A stretch of DNA of 64,000 bases from Bugulina stolonifera (lineage: Eukaryota > Bryozoa > Gymnolaemata > Cheilostomatida > Bugulidae). Made by a program: the position numbers and the translations under genes. Location of the stretch: the NCBI GenBank assembly GCA_935421135.1, contig OW285189.1:14219072-14283071 (forward strand), written 5' to 3'. Positions 38,768-51,578 of the stretch are shown here, piece by piece. Position 1 is the stretch's first letter. Every line of letters starts with the position of its first letter. Under the pieces are notes generated by a model. That model worked only from the letters and a program-made list of their open reading frames with translations. It had not been told where the DNA came from and ran no database searches.

Positions 38768-41507
38768 GATAGCGCAATTCTTGTATAGTGGTGTATGATA
38801 CAGAACTAGCTAAATGTTCATGAACATGGAACAGTTCAACTAGCTCAGATATGCCATCAGCTGTCCTTCAAACAGATACCGAATATGCAAAACTGTATAA
38901 CACTCAGAAGCACTAAACAAAATTGATGCTGATATAGTCATATACGCATATTTAACTCGATTTTCCACCCAATAATAGAATGAAATGATATATCAATATC
39001 CTATTCTTTATAAGTGCCGCATTACGAACATTGAACAAATGAGTTTGTTTGAGTAGGGAAAATGCCTTTAATATACTTAAAAAGTGTGGTGTTGTTAACA
39101 ACTATAGTTTCAATGGTACTAGAGAAAAGCAAAGGTACTTAGCAAATGGTATTGTTAGTTTGGAGCACCACTTGGAAAAAATAGCCTTACTGTCTCACTG
39201 CTGTTAAATTTAACACCTCAAGTTGACAGTCACTGTAATGTTTATTCAGGAATAATATCATGGTATTATATCATGCATGATATAATACCTACATGTAGCA
39301 GTAGTGGAAGAAAAATATACACTAGGTATCAAGATCTTCAATTATTTAGTGTAATTTAACTCTCCACAGCTGGGACAGCTTTCTTCAGAATAGAAAATGT
39401 TTTGACGAAAATATTGTAAAATGAGGGATTGCAGGAGTAGTGCATGGCATTCCTATTACTCCTTAGTACAAAATGATATCATTGCATCTATGCAATATGC
39501 TCAGCTAAAATACAGTAAAGTGGGCAAAAAGAGAACAACTCCAAACAACAGTATGACAACCCAAAGCATCATGGACACTCCCAAATGATACATAATATGA
39601 ACCATTTAGGGGCACTCGTACAATATACTGATCATAATAAGGAGTTGCCCTCTTCCAAAAAACAAATCTTGAGAGAGGACAACCTCTTATTATGAACAAT
39701 AGAGTATAGAGCTCTCATGTACTTCATCTTGAGTTGTAGGAAAAGGAGTGATAGTTAGTAATAACAATAATAGTAATAAAGGTGGTGGAGAAACAGGAGA
39801 GCAGGTAATAAACTGATGTAGGTCATAACTCATCATCTGGGAATCGAACAAAGTTGATTTGAAAATCCTAACAACATAGAAGTGCCAGCAGATGGTGTTG
39901 ACCTGAGATTCTTCAAAGATCATCCCCAAGGTTGGGGGTATATAATTATTATAGAAAAGGGGTCTACTATCTAAATGGAGCAGTTACGCACAGTGAAATG
40001 CTCCAACCACAAACCAAGATCTACTCAGTCATGACTACATGGCTACATGGAATTGTGCAATATTGCAGAATAAAATGGAGAGGGATGAAGAACACTGTTT
40101 TTTCACTTTAAACTATGCATCAGTATGAGAAATTTCAAACAATTACTGATAAAGCAAGCAGTTGAACAATATTATAATATAATACTGAAACAGATTATTT
40201 GGAAAGAATGGTAACAATCTGTGGCAACAATTTAGAAGCATCAACAATATTGATGATGTCACAATTGGACATTTAATGACTAGTAGAGCAATCCTCTACT
40301 TTTAACCATTCCCCACAATCAAATCTACTTTAGATAGTTTGTAAACAGAGGGCAGGACAACTATCAGAAGGCAAGGATTCATAACCTATGGGAAATGAAA
40401 TCTATTAGTGCGGTGATGATATGATGGTTTGACGACAGACAGTGAGTAGAACGATTGGGAATGTGGAAGAAACTGACATGGGTCACATTGGGGCAAAGAT
40501 TGGTTGGGGTAGCAAGTAGAAGAGAAGATGAGATTTGTCAATGGCCGCCTCTCTATTGGCGGCCAGAGAACAAAACTGAACTGCCACGCCGATAATGCAC
40601 GACAGACTGATGTGGATCACTTGGGGGCAAGGATTGGCTGGAGTAACAAGTAGAAAAGAAAACGAGATTCGTCAATGGCCGCCTCTCTATTAGCGGCCAG
40701 AGAACAAAACTGAACTGCTACACCGATGATGCACAACAGATAGATGTGGATCACTTGGGGGCAAGGATTGGCTGGAGTAACAAGTAGAAAAGAAGATGAG
40801 ATTCTTCAAAGGTCGCCTCTCTGCTGGCGGCCAGAGAACAAAACTGAACGTCTACACCGATGATGTACAACAGACAGATGTGGATCACTTGGGGGCAAGG
40901 ATTGGCTGGAGTAACAAGTCGAAAAGAAGATGAGATTCTTCAAAGGCCACCTCTCTACTGGCGGCCAGAGAACAAAACTAAACTGCTACACCGACGATGC
41001 ACAACTGACTTGGGAGCATATTATGACAATAAATTAATGGCAGCAACGGACACGCATCCATCGATATCTGTAGGTTGCTCTCTGTGACATCAGCACAATA
41101 ACATGGCAGTTGAGGAAGAATTATGTATGGGTAGGCACCGTTATGTTGAAACATTGAGGCTGAACTGATGACAGCAAACTTATGAAAGGAAGACGATATC
41201 CAGAATAGTAACTGAGAAGTAAATGCTATGCAATAGAAATTTTTGTAACTTCTGTGCTTGAATATAAAATAATACAAAACAAACATTTCAAGTGTTACAA
41301 TTTCAGGATTACATAACATGCCAGCTGAACTTTCATCAATAATCACTAATCTCACACTCTCACTGAATTTGAATACTATAAAATGGCAGCAAAATACAGC
41401 CTTTGCTAACCTGATGACAGTCAAAATATTTTCATCTAGGACACTAATATAATATGCAGTCACACAGTAACGATAGAGATCACCTACTGCCATCTTGTTA
41501 GGTTCTC
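38768..41507. other. Intergenic region between the IQ gene and Wntless
   Basis: No gene recognised. It should contain the IQ gene promoter and the Wntless 3' UTR. A 171-aa open frame (40978-41493, minus) lies just past the Wntless stop and has no recognised motif. The 134-bp tandem repeat fills 40465-41010. Confidence 0.55.
40465..41010. repeat. 134-bp tandem repeat, about four copies
   Basis: The marker TCAC(A/T)TGGGG recurs at 40483, 40617, 40751 and 40885, exactly 134 bp apart. Each unit contains GGCCGCCTCTCTATTGGCGG(CC) or a close variant, a short hairpin with GGCCGCC/GGCGGCC arms, followed by AGAGAACAAAACTGAAC. The units are GC-richer than the flanks. Confidence 0.9.
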
Positions 41508-44500
41508 CTACAGCGTTTGTTGATAGAGAGAAACTGTTACACTCGACAATTCATAGACCTCGTCTTCAATCTGGAAATAACCATAACAAATTTTAATGAC
41601 TAATGAATATGTTGTTTTACAATATTCATGTGTGAAATACTATAATCTATTTAACCCAAGTACAAGTTCCAAGAATGATGTCAAAATCATAGTGTTTTAA
41701 TACCTGTCTGTAACAACCGCTGAAACATCCTATAGAATGTATGATAACAGAAGCTTGCCTTCCTTTTAGTTGGCGACTTCAACTTCAAAATAATAATAAA
41801 TAGATACATGTATGTTTATCAAACCATATCATATATATCATACCATATTACCATTACCATAATGACAAATCTACATGTACAGTGTATATTACTTAGTGTG
41901 AATGGGTAGACATAATACACAGTGGAGGTGAGCTGCAACATTTTTACAAGTATGGCAGTACAAAATATTTGTTGGTTAACTTTACTATATTCAATAAAAG
42001 GTGGTTGAATGATACAGCAAAGGCAGCCATGGTGGCCGTATAAATACGACAATAAGAACAATGATGATTACCAGCTAACTAAAACATAATCGTCAAGGTA
42101 AAATGGAAGGCTGCACAAGTAAAGTGATCCAATACTAAATATTATTATAAAATGCTCAAATGAACAATAATAGAGTTATAATAATAGATATAAAAGTGTG
42201 AAGATTCAATAAGATATTACAGTGTATGACAATAAGGTCAATTAAATGGTAAAAAGCTGTCATAAAATGGACTATATAATATTTAGCTACATGGAATTCA
42301 TTGACTAAAGTTAAGTAAATTGTGAATGAAAATTCTCAAATATTCATTTGATGGAGAATAAACCTAGAACAGATATTGTTTATGAAATAAAGGAGTGTAA
42401 CGCAAGAGATTATAGCACTAATAAGTTGTATAGCCATGTATTGAGAGGTCTTGGTATTAGTCTAGTATTAGTCTATCTAGTTTATCTAGTCAATCTCTGT
42501 TGGTCTGTTAGACAGCGTATGTATGTGGCTAACAGGTTGGTCACCTCCGGTCAAGTTTGCCGTCTCGTCTGTCGTATCATCTGTAAGAAACAATGTGACT
42601 AATTGCATTGTATAGTGTAGATTAAGGGAAAAGACTAACGGAGGCGGAGATAAGCATTTAGCAAGAGCATGATAACCACTGTACACTAGTATCTAGAGCC
42701 ATCTAGTTATTAGATAGTCTCTGCATGCGCTGAAGTGAAGAACAATTGGTCATCTTACCTGAGGGAGCCAGGGAAGCAGCAGCCGACCTTGACCTAGTTG
42801 TAGGACCAGAAGAAAGAGGAGTTAGCTCCACTATTTCCTCATTGTCACCATCTACAACATTACAACGCTATAGTAGCTAAGTAGACAAACAAAAATAAAT
42901 ACGACTGGAGTACATATTATTATGCAAGCACAGAGTGGTGCCATTACACATGCACATTGGCCATATTTATGTAAACAGACATACAACTCCAAGTAACGCT
43001 GGCAATGCGTAGGCTATCTATCGGATCTTCATAGAAATAAACTGTTAATAATCCAAAACTCTGCTACTGCTACAACTACTCTACAAAACTCTACCAGTTA
43101 TTTTGAGTGTATTATTTAACACAGTGGAACTTGCTTAATTCAAACTCCAAGGGACCACCATTTTTGGTTTGAATTAGCCATGAGTTAGATTTATGTGATC
43201 ACCTAATTTTGTATACATTACATTTTGTACTAGTATTTTTTACGCATGGTACTATTCCTATTGGCATAATACTATTCCTATTGTACATATAGGCCTAGCT
43301 GCATGTACATGCATGCATGAGCTTGCATTTGCTTCAACTGTGAATATACATGTAATTTAAGGAATGCAATTTTTATCATGAAAGCTTCCTGGTTAATAAA
43401 ACTGGTACTGTTTATTACCATCAAAGCTACAACACTGCAGATGCTTTCAGGCTAATTCAAAGAGTGTTGAATTTTAAACAGAACAGTTTATTAGCAGTTT
43501 ATTTCCAATAAATGGCTATGGATTTTAATTAACATTGAAAGCAGTGGTAAATGCTCTTTTATTAGTTTATTAGGGTTTCTTTCCTATAAACGGCTATGGA
43601 TTTGAATTAAAATTGGAAGCAGTGGTAAGTGCTCTTTGGGGCTTAGCAATAATACATTTATTATTACTCGGTGGAAGAAAAGCAAGCTATAGGAGTTTGA
43701 ATTATACATAATAAATCCGAATTATATATAGCCATATATAGTGGCAGCAGGGACCAAGGTTAGTTGTTTGAACTATCCAAGTTTTCGAATTAACCAGAGG
43801 CCTTAGGCGAGTTTCACTGTAGTTTAGTATCACTTACCTCCAGCATCCACAGGTAGGGCTGCCTGTTTGTGAGATGGAGCATAGAATATTAACATAGCCA
43901 TGACATATACATTCCACGTGGCATACACACCTACAAAACGAAACAACCTCTACCAGTCTGACAACGTGGTGACGCTACTACCATTATGTATCTACATGTA
44001 CATGTATATAATATAGCTTGTGGTGGTGAAACATTTTAAATACACAAGCGAGGTTGGCAAACATGTAGATTACTATGAACGACAGCATCCCATGTTCTAG
44101 CAATATACACCATGCACGATGTATACCTATCATAACAGGAGCTACATGTACTATATATTCATATACTACATTACATTAAAATAGGAAAACTTATTTAGTG
44201 CAGTTTATGAATAGAGTAAGATATATATCACTGGTTTGGATTTAATGTGCACTGATCAACTGGGACAAGTTTCATACACTCCTTTTATAACAGGTGAGGT
44301 CTGTCACCTAGATGCCAACTCCTGTCCCTCATACAAGCTTAGGCCTAGAGGCTGAAGAGTACTGAACATGACCATACGTAAGTATATTGTTACCAAGTTG
44401 AAAGGCTGTAGTTATCTTGAAGTCTTTCATCATCTTGTACCCCTCTCCTTCCTCAACATCTTCATCATCCAGTTCCCACCTCCACTGGCTTTCATAGATC

Positions 44501-47500
44501 TGTCCAATGGCGTAGGTGGTGATGGTGAGTATCGAACACACCATGCTGAACAGCAGCGCAAAGTAAAACCTGTATATAATGCTCTAAAACAGACAACATC
44601 AAGCAAAACATAATTATAATATAATACAAAATATCTTTATTTTTATTGAATATTTCTCTTGGTAAAAATAGACAATAATATACATGTAGAATACCTTACT
44701 CACCATGTATTGAACACGTAAACCTCTAGCCATAGACTTGAATTGGGACTTTTTCTTCCATATGTTGTATATAGCTTTAATGACGATTATTGTAAGCATT
44801 ATAACATAGAGAACACCGGAAGCAATGGCCAGACCAATGAATACCTTGGCTAACATTGAGCCAGCATCAGTCGCCCACAGTGTGAAGAATGGATTCATTA
44901 TCCTTACACCTCTAAAAACACCATAAAATACACATTACACATAATATACAGGGATATATATTATATTCATGGGTGGGTTTTCAACCAACAAACCTCATGT
45001 TTACATACACCTGGTTACCAGGCAGTGACTGAAAGAGTGGCGGTGAGAACTTGGTAAGCTTACACACCACTATAAAATAAGAGACACCTACATGTAGCTT
45101 TGGTATATAAAAAATACCACCGACATACTCAGAGTTGAGGGTCTGCCATTATCTTATCTTATCTTAGTGAAACAACTTGACATAAAATCTGTTACTTTGA
45201 CAGTTAGACATTTATACAGCTAACAGTAAGTAGAGAATCTACAGTACAAGTACCAAGCATAAAACAAATGTACAAAGACAAGTTTACATTCAACTATGAA
45301 TACAAGTGCAAGCCAATACAAACATTTTTAATTGAAATTGACTCGACTAAAAATCTAGATGATAATTAAGTCAGTGTCAAGTCAGTGCTATGGATGTAAT
45401 CATAGCAAGCAGAGGAAAGAATAAGTGACTGTGTCCACAGATACGTACAAGTGCATGAATGTATATGTATTGACAGGGTATAGCTACGACCAGTCATCAA
45501 GTACGCATGATTACTCCAGGTGTGCCTGTGGTACTTGAGAAAAGCTCTATTAAATCTAGTGATACACAAGAGACATAACAATGCATGTGTAGCAACAGTA
45601 GCAGTAGTAGTAGTTTATGTGTAAAACATACCTTTCACAGATATCAAAAATAAACATTAAAGAGCTAGCAAATAGCACCACTGAGATCTGTTTATAATAA
45701 CTGCCAAGCTCTCCCCTCTTCACATCATCCTAAAATGATAACATAAAACATTGCTCTAATATTCCGATTATACTGAGGAAGATCCGTCAACACAGCAACC
45801 ATGAATCCTGTCAATTCCAATGGCTCTTTGTCGACCCAGTAAAAGGAAAGACACTACAGCAGGAGATGTAAACAAACAATACAGGTTTCTAAGATCAACT
45901 CGTCAACAATGTATGCCTATTTAGCGTATAACTGATGGTCATGAATCATGATATTTATTTTAGATAAATTTATAAACATGTGATACAGTATGTTACTAAG
46001 TGGAGATTGCAAAGAAACAAATTTGAACGATTCCTAAAGCTGACAGGCAGAGTACATAGTAACTAATACATGCAAGCATTGAGAAGACAACTCCCTCTTA
46101 CCATCATATGTTCACTGGCAAACACAATCCAATAACAGAGTAGGACTGTGAGGAATATTCCCTGCCTTATGTCACTCCATAGTAACATAAACTTCATATC
46201 TGTAACCAGTGCCAACCAATCAACCGGCACTAAAATATTAACAATAACATTTATAAGTTGTATGGTGGAATAGAACTATTTGGGAGTAAAGTATTACGCA
46301 TTGTACCATGTATAATTATTACATACAATATAGTATACTAGAGAGTCACCACCTTACTACATTTCTCCACCATCTCCTAGCTCTCTATTCAGGAATTAAC
46401 AGTTACTAAATCTGTGCCAGGAGACGTCTATATGGTGTAGGTGGGGAAAGAACGGACAATTTACAAAATGAAGATAAGACAATTCTCATTTAGTGAAGAT
46501 TCACTAAGCAGTCACTTCATTATAGCACATATGACGACTCTTTTAATGTATTTAGTGAAAATTTACGCCTCCCCACTTTGCTTAGGATGCAATGTACTGT
46601 AAGCTATGCATGTACAAACCCCCTGGTTTAGGACACACTTAGTACATGTGAATATTGTAGACAACGACTATAACAAGGTGTAGGATAACTAGTACTTACA
46701 ATTGAGCAGAAGGGCTCCAACTGCAAGTGCCAGAGAAAACCTACAATATTAAATAAAAAACATTAGAAGCAGAGAAATAAGGACAAAGACGGCAGGGAAG
46801 AATTGCTGCTAAATTCCAATGAATACTAGGAAAACACAACATAGTGTTTTGCTTTGGAAGCTGAATGTCTCAAGCGTCTATATTGAACCACTGCACCCTC
46901 ATTACTCATTAGTAAAAACACATCCGTTAGCATTATATAATATACACTCCATTGCTACCACACTGGGTCACTGTGCACAGTACAACACTTCAGGAATATT
47001 ACGCCAGTTCGACACATTGTACAACTTTTAACACTCACTTCTCGAGAAATACTGCAGGTCGGTTGAGATCAGACACTCTCTTATAGTTCCAGATGGTCAA
47101 AGGGAGAATCAATGCAAAGAATACCGTCTTCTGAATCAGGATATAAAAGGTAAACCCTCCAGTTTGTGCAAACCACTAAAACAGGACAAAACAAAAGTGA
47201 ATATTCTACATGTATGATATAACAGTCACTGCAGATCATGCAGCTAACAATGTAGCCTGGGTTCAACCACCCCATGTTGGTGATTGATTTTTTAAGGTGA
47301 CTCTACAAAGGTTCTATTTGCCGAAGGGTTTGAAACCTAGGCTACCCACAGTCTCCTACTCCTATGTGGTAAACACACCTGTCACACAAACACACCCTGG
47401 AGCCAACATACAATGTGCATAATACAAAACTGGCAGCTTCCATTACATGTCTGTGTTAAAGGAAACCTATCCAACATGCCATATAAATGAATGTACAAAA

Positions 47501-50500
47501 GTAGTTATAAGTGAATGTAACTAGATAGAGCCTTCATTAAAGTCATGACATAGCAGTAGGCGAGTACGTACCACTAGATCAACACCAGTGAGGCGACCTA
47601 TGTGCATGTTGTGTTCAGTCTCAGGATTGGGAGGGAGCCGTATGTTTACCAGGTACTGTTTGTGTGGCATACTACCAAACTCAAACAAGTCTATAAAGTC
47701 ACAGTCACATCTGTAACCTTCCTCCTGAAATATCACAGCATAGTAAACGTCTCAATATTCAATTATACTACATGTAAGCTAACTTTGTCTCATAAACCAA
47801 AACATCAAGTATGCTGTCGTCTTCCTAAATAAAATATGGGAATATTAGAGAAAACTCCATGATACACATCAATAACTGTTAAAGAACAGCACCTGATATT
47901 GATGTTTTCAATATTAGATCCTGCGATATTTCAATACCCAATACAAATATTCTATAATATTGTATTGGATCCCATGGCTAGTGTAATGCAATATATACAT
48001 AATTGTAATACAGTATAATAATTGTAGTATAGGTACATGATGAAATAATTGTAATAGCCAGGCCTGAAATGCAATTATTATTATCATTATTATTAATTAT
48101 TTCACTACAAGATTAGCAAGAACAGTATACCCTAAAAGCAGATACATTTTGCGAGTTTTAACTTTCGCGAGTGACAAGCAAATAATTTCCATCGCTATTA
48201 ATATCTGCTTTCAAACTGATTTAAATAATTTCTGGTTTAAACAGACCATACATGCAGCTATATAGCTATATGATACATAGTTGAATTTTTTAGAAAGCAG
48301 CAAGTATTTGCTATAACATAATTGGTAAGTAGCCTAGAGTAGGAGCTTAATCAGAGGATTTTTTAACAAGCTATGGTAATTACTTTACCTCACAGGTGGG
48401 CTTACTGCACTATATAGGAGTCAGCTGTAGTTTTGTACTGTATGTAAGTGGGGTTTAAATCTGAGTAAACATAGATCTTAGCTAAGCTTGGTTTTAATGC
48501 TGAAATATGCTTAAACATCAATTTTGGGACTTGAACAAATTTCGCTAAATATTTCTATCGCAAATTGCTCCAGGATTAGCAAACTAGCATATTTCTGCTG
48601 CCTTTTAGGGTAGATATATTTCAGAACTAAAGGCTGGTTCCCAATTGGTTGCAATAGTTCTATGACGGCCAATCCCGATAGCCACCACAGAATGAGAACC
48701 AATCAATCGTGACATGACCACCATAGTGACCTAACATGTTAGACATACTATGTAAACATTGGCTAATAAAATAGCTACAAAACTATAAAACCTTTCGAAA
48801 TATATTACTATGTTTACAACAACATTTACAACAGCATTTACAACACCGTTACGACGCTAGGATCTGGGCATTAGAAAACATCATACCGGATACGGTTGAT
48901 TACAGTGCAGTGTTCTTTCAACCTCTTTCCCATGTTCAATTGCTGTCCAATGTTTACTGTCCTTGTCATGCTTGTATCCCACGCTGACAATCAGCATCAG
49001 TTTGGAATCATTACCTGGTTATAAAAAATATAAGCTACCATTTCATACTCAAGTTATGGACTGAAGAATCCCCCCCCCCCCCCCTTCATTGCATGTTCTT
49101 AGCATTGCTTCCACAGTCTATATATTAACTCTGAATACTAGTAAAAGGTAAAGTCATCAGTGCTAGCAGTCCCAGTACATATGAGAGACATTGCATGACA
49201 CATTACACTGTACCTATCATATGTCAAGGTGATCGCTAGTGAGCGGAGGACAACTCCTGAACAAACAATCTCAGACATTCAATGTATCCAAACTCTAAAT
49301 ATTTAGTAGACTAAGTTATTCATCTAAAAGATCTGGACATCACACAATGCAGAAAATTTAGCAGAAAAACTCAGATGAGCTTTTAGTAGTTGATATGCAC
49401 CTATACAGCTCACACATAGGCCTATATAACTACAGGATGTAAAGTAGACAAGTCACAACCTTCCCATAATACAGGTGCTACACTATATGCCATCGGTTAC
49501 CTGGTTGATTATCTAATCTGGATTCTATGTCCAGTGAGAGGATGGCAAAGTGATACATGAACCATCTACTCATCTCCTTCTCTTCAGAATCCCTTGGCAG
49601 AGGATATTGAAAGCTGAACACTATTTGTTCAGCTGTCAACTGAAAATATACAGAATATTACCATTAATATTGCAGATTGTACACCGAGTAGTGTAGTCCT
49701 ACTTATTACCAGGACAGAAGATATAGACACTGTTCATTGAGATATTCTAATATCATTATACTGAGCGAAGATGTTCACATAGTCATATACTATGTATATT
49801 ATTTCTACTAAATATTTCATCTAAATTAATTTCTATCAGAGAAATTTTATAGTCTAGTCATGGGTTCATATAGCCTAATATACAGTAAGTGAATGTAAGT
49901 TTGTGAACTAATCAATGGTCTACTTTTGCAACACCAACAATCTCTATGAATAAACAGAGATTCTAAAGTCATGCAGTGACGAACTAATGCAGCCTATGTG
50001 CGTACCACCCCTTACCTCACTGAGTCTGGGATCATCTACTCCAGTGAGCATGTCACACTGGTCAGCACCTCGCGATGGATACCATAACACTTCTGTGTTA
50101 TTTATAAACTTTCTTTTGCACCAATTACCAATAGCTGTCTGTGTGTGTACTGGATTGGGCACTGCAAATGTGTAGAGAATATTGGCATTATACAATATTA
50201 CATTCACTAGTAAGGTTACATGTACATTCCTGAAATCATAGCAAACACCTGTTTCTTTTTGATGTGTATGAACAATGTCAAAATTCCTAATAACTGAATT
50301 AAGGACTTCAGTTGAAACATCAGGATGTTCTAATATAAGTCATCGAATTAAAAATTACAAACATGTCAAGAAAATGATGTATTTTTAGCAAGGAACTTAT
50401 TTTTGAGCAGTCAGAAACGTGTTTCTGAATGCTCAAAAATAAATTCCTTGCTAAAAATACAACATTACATAGAAAAATGGCCAAACCCCCTAACATGTCT

Positions 50501-51578
50501 AGAAAAGTTGGTAGCGAATTCTATAGGCCTACTACATGTAGTTTGCAGTAAATGGGCTCTTGAGTGCTACAAATTAATCTTTAGGGATTCCCTCGGTACA
50601 CAGTGAATGGTGTTGTAGTTAGTATAACAGGTATCATACAGGTATTCAAATTCATTTGTATGTATTCCACCCATGATGCACTATTCACTGATTTGATTAT
50701 TATAATTTCTACATGAAACATTTAATTATAACCACAACAAAACAATCTAAACAGTTTAATCAGCTGTACAAATGAATGCAGTCTTTGATTCACTGAGTAT
50801 GGGTGATTCGAAATGCAGACTACAGTACAAACTATCTACACTACTCAGGTCTCAATAACACTAAACAGACATGTATAACAGTTGCAGTTGATATGAACAG
50901 CTGTGAAATTTATAATCACTAATGCCAATCTGTAGTAAGCTGCTGATGCATATAATAACATTATGTTTGTTTCATTACATAGGAAACACGTATATGTACA
51001 AAATACATCTCAGCCATTAAAACCTATATTTTGATGAGAACAATTTGTGTATGTCTACAACATCCTTACATGTAGTAATACTAGAAAATGTACTTTTACG
51101 GAAAATACATGTACAGTCTACAAAACTCAAATTAACAAAATATTGCTATAATTTTTAAAATAAACTGTAAAAAACATAACGAGTATGCCTACTATTAAAC
51201 ATTGAATTACACAATTGGTTGAGAGTTAGAACCTGAATTTTGCTGAAGTCACATAGACTTGCTCTTTGGGGTCTCTCGTTGTGAATATGGTAAAGTATTT
51301 AGAGCACAGTATTATTATGACATATTTTATACAGCAAGTCAAATTGATTGGATGAAATATGTGCCTGCAGGCAATGGTGGTCGAAAAGACACGACAGAGC
51401 AGTAACCTACAATGTATAGTATGTAAGCATGTTGATACAGCGCAGAACAATAAATGATGAATACATACATACCCAGTTTTCCTCCCATAATAAAACATGC
51501 TAGAGAGAGGCCAAGCAGGAGGACACAGATTGGGACTAACTTCTTCGTACTCAAGTTCTCCAAGATAACACCAGCCAT
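41508..51578 (-). CDS. WLS: Wntless / Evi (WLS), Wnt cargo receptor, 15 exons
   Basis: Carries lipid-modified Wnt from ER/Golgi to the surface. Exons: 51473-51578, 50016-50161, 49501-49639, 48887-49014, 47572-47724, 47039-47175, 46700-46740, 46102-46229, 45632-45729, 44704-44911, 44394-44583, 43838-43930, 42759-42851, 41704-41762, 41508-41570; in phase, 593 aa (human 541). The start MAGVILENLSTKKL aligns with vertebrate MAGAIIENMSTKKL. Lumenal landmarks are the paired-Cys CDCDF segment and KQYLVNIRLPPNP. The membrane region includes SDIRQGIF, FASEHMM, SSLMFIFDICERG and NPFFTLWATDAG, all with clear WLS counterparts, and VYATWNVYV...FYAPSHK near the last helix. The tail ends IEDEVYELSSV, with a YxxPhi sorting motif (YEL) like human EIYKL. 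The acceptor of exon 14 was chosen by phase and is the least certain junction. Confidence 0.95.
43121..43820. mobile_element. DNA-transposon-like element (about 700 bp) in a WLS intron
   Basis: Left end ACAGTGGAACTTGCTTAA and right end TTAGGCGAGTTTCACTGT form terminal inverted repeats of about 18 bp (3 mismatches). Next to them are matching inner segments (AATTCAAACTCCAAGGGACC; GAATTAACCAGAGGC). Within it a unit of about 80 bp (AATGGCTATGGATTTTAATT ... AAGCAGTGGTAA) occurs twice, near 43510 and 43590. The right end is about 17 bp from the splice donor of exon 12. No transposase frame. Confidence 0.6.
47252..47345. mobile_element. Small inverted-repeat element with GTAGCCTGGGTTCAA ends
   Basis: The 94-bp stretch starts GTAGCCTGGGTTCAA and ends TTGAAACCTAGGCTAC, the near reverse complement. 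It lies in WLS intron 5. Single related ends occur at 6508-6521 and 11516-11532. Confidence 0.5.
48130..48610. mobile_element. TA-flanked MITE (481 bp), CCCTAAAAGCAG ends
   Basis: Left end CCCTAAAAGCAGATACATTT and right end CTGCTGCCTTTTAGGG, flanked on both sides by TA. It lies in WLS intron 4. The subterminal TTTGCGAGTTTTAACTTTCG also occurs in the 64-bp relative at 30410-30473. No coding capacity. Confidence 0.75.
49070..49084. repeat. Poly-C homopolymer (15 C)
   Basis: An uninterrupted C run in WLS intron 3. Confidence 0.8.
50379..50460. repeat. Near-perfect 82-bp palindrome
   Basis: GTATTTTTAGCAAGGAA at the left pairs with TTCCTTGCTAAAAATAC at the right, and the inner TTATTTTTGAGCA pairs with TGCTCAAAAATAA; the centre is CAGAAACGTGTTTCTG. 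It lies in WLS intron 1. It could be a foldback MITE or a structured RNA stem. Confidence 0.8.

Noticed and set aside
40978..41493. 171-aa minus-strand open frame just after the Wntless stop
   Set aside because: No motif, overlaps the 134-bp tandem repeat, and starts within what should be the Wntless 3' UTR. Its conserved-looking start (MAVGDLYRYC) could not be joined to any further exon.
42348..42602. 84-aa plus-strand open frame with a hydrophobic segment
   Set aside because: Lies inside a Wntless intron on the opposite strand, without homology or splice support.
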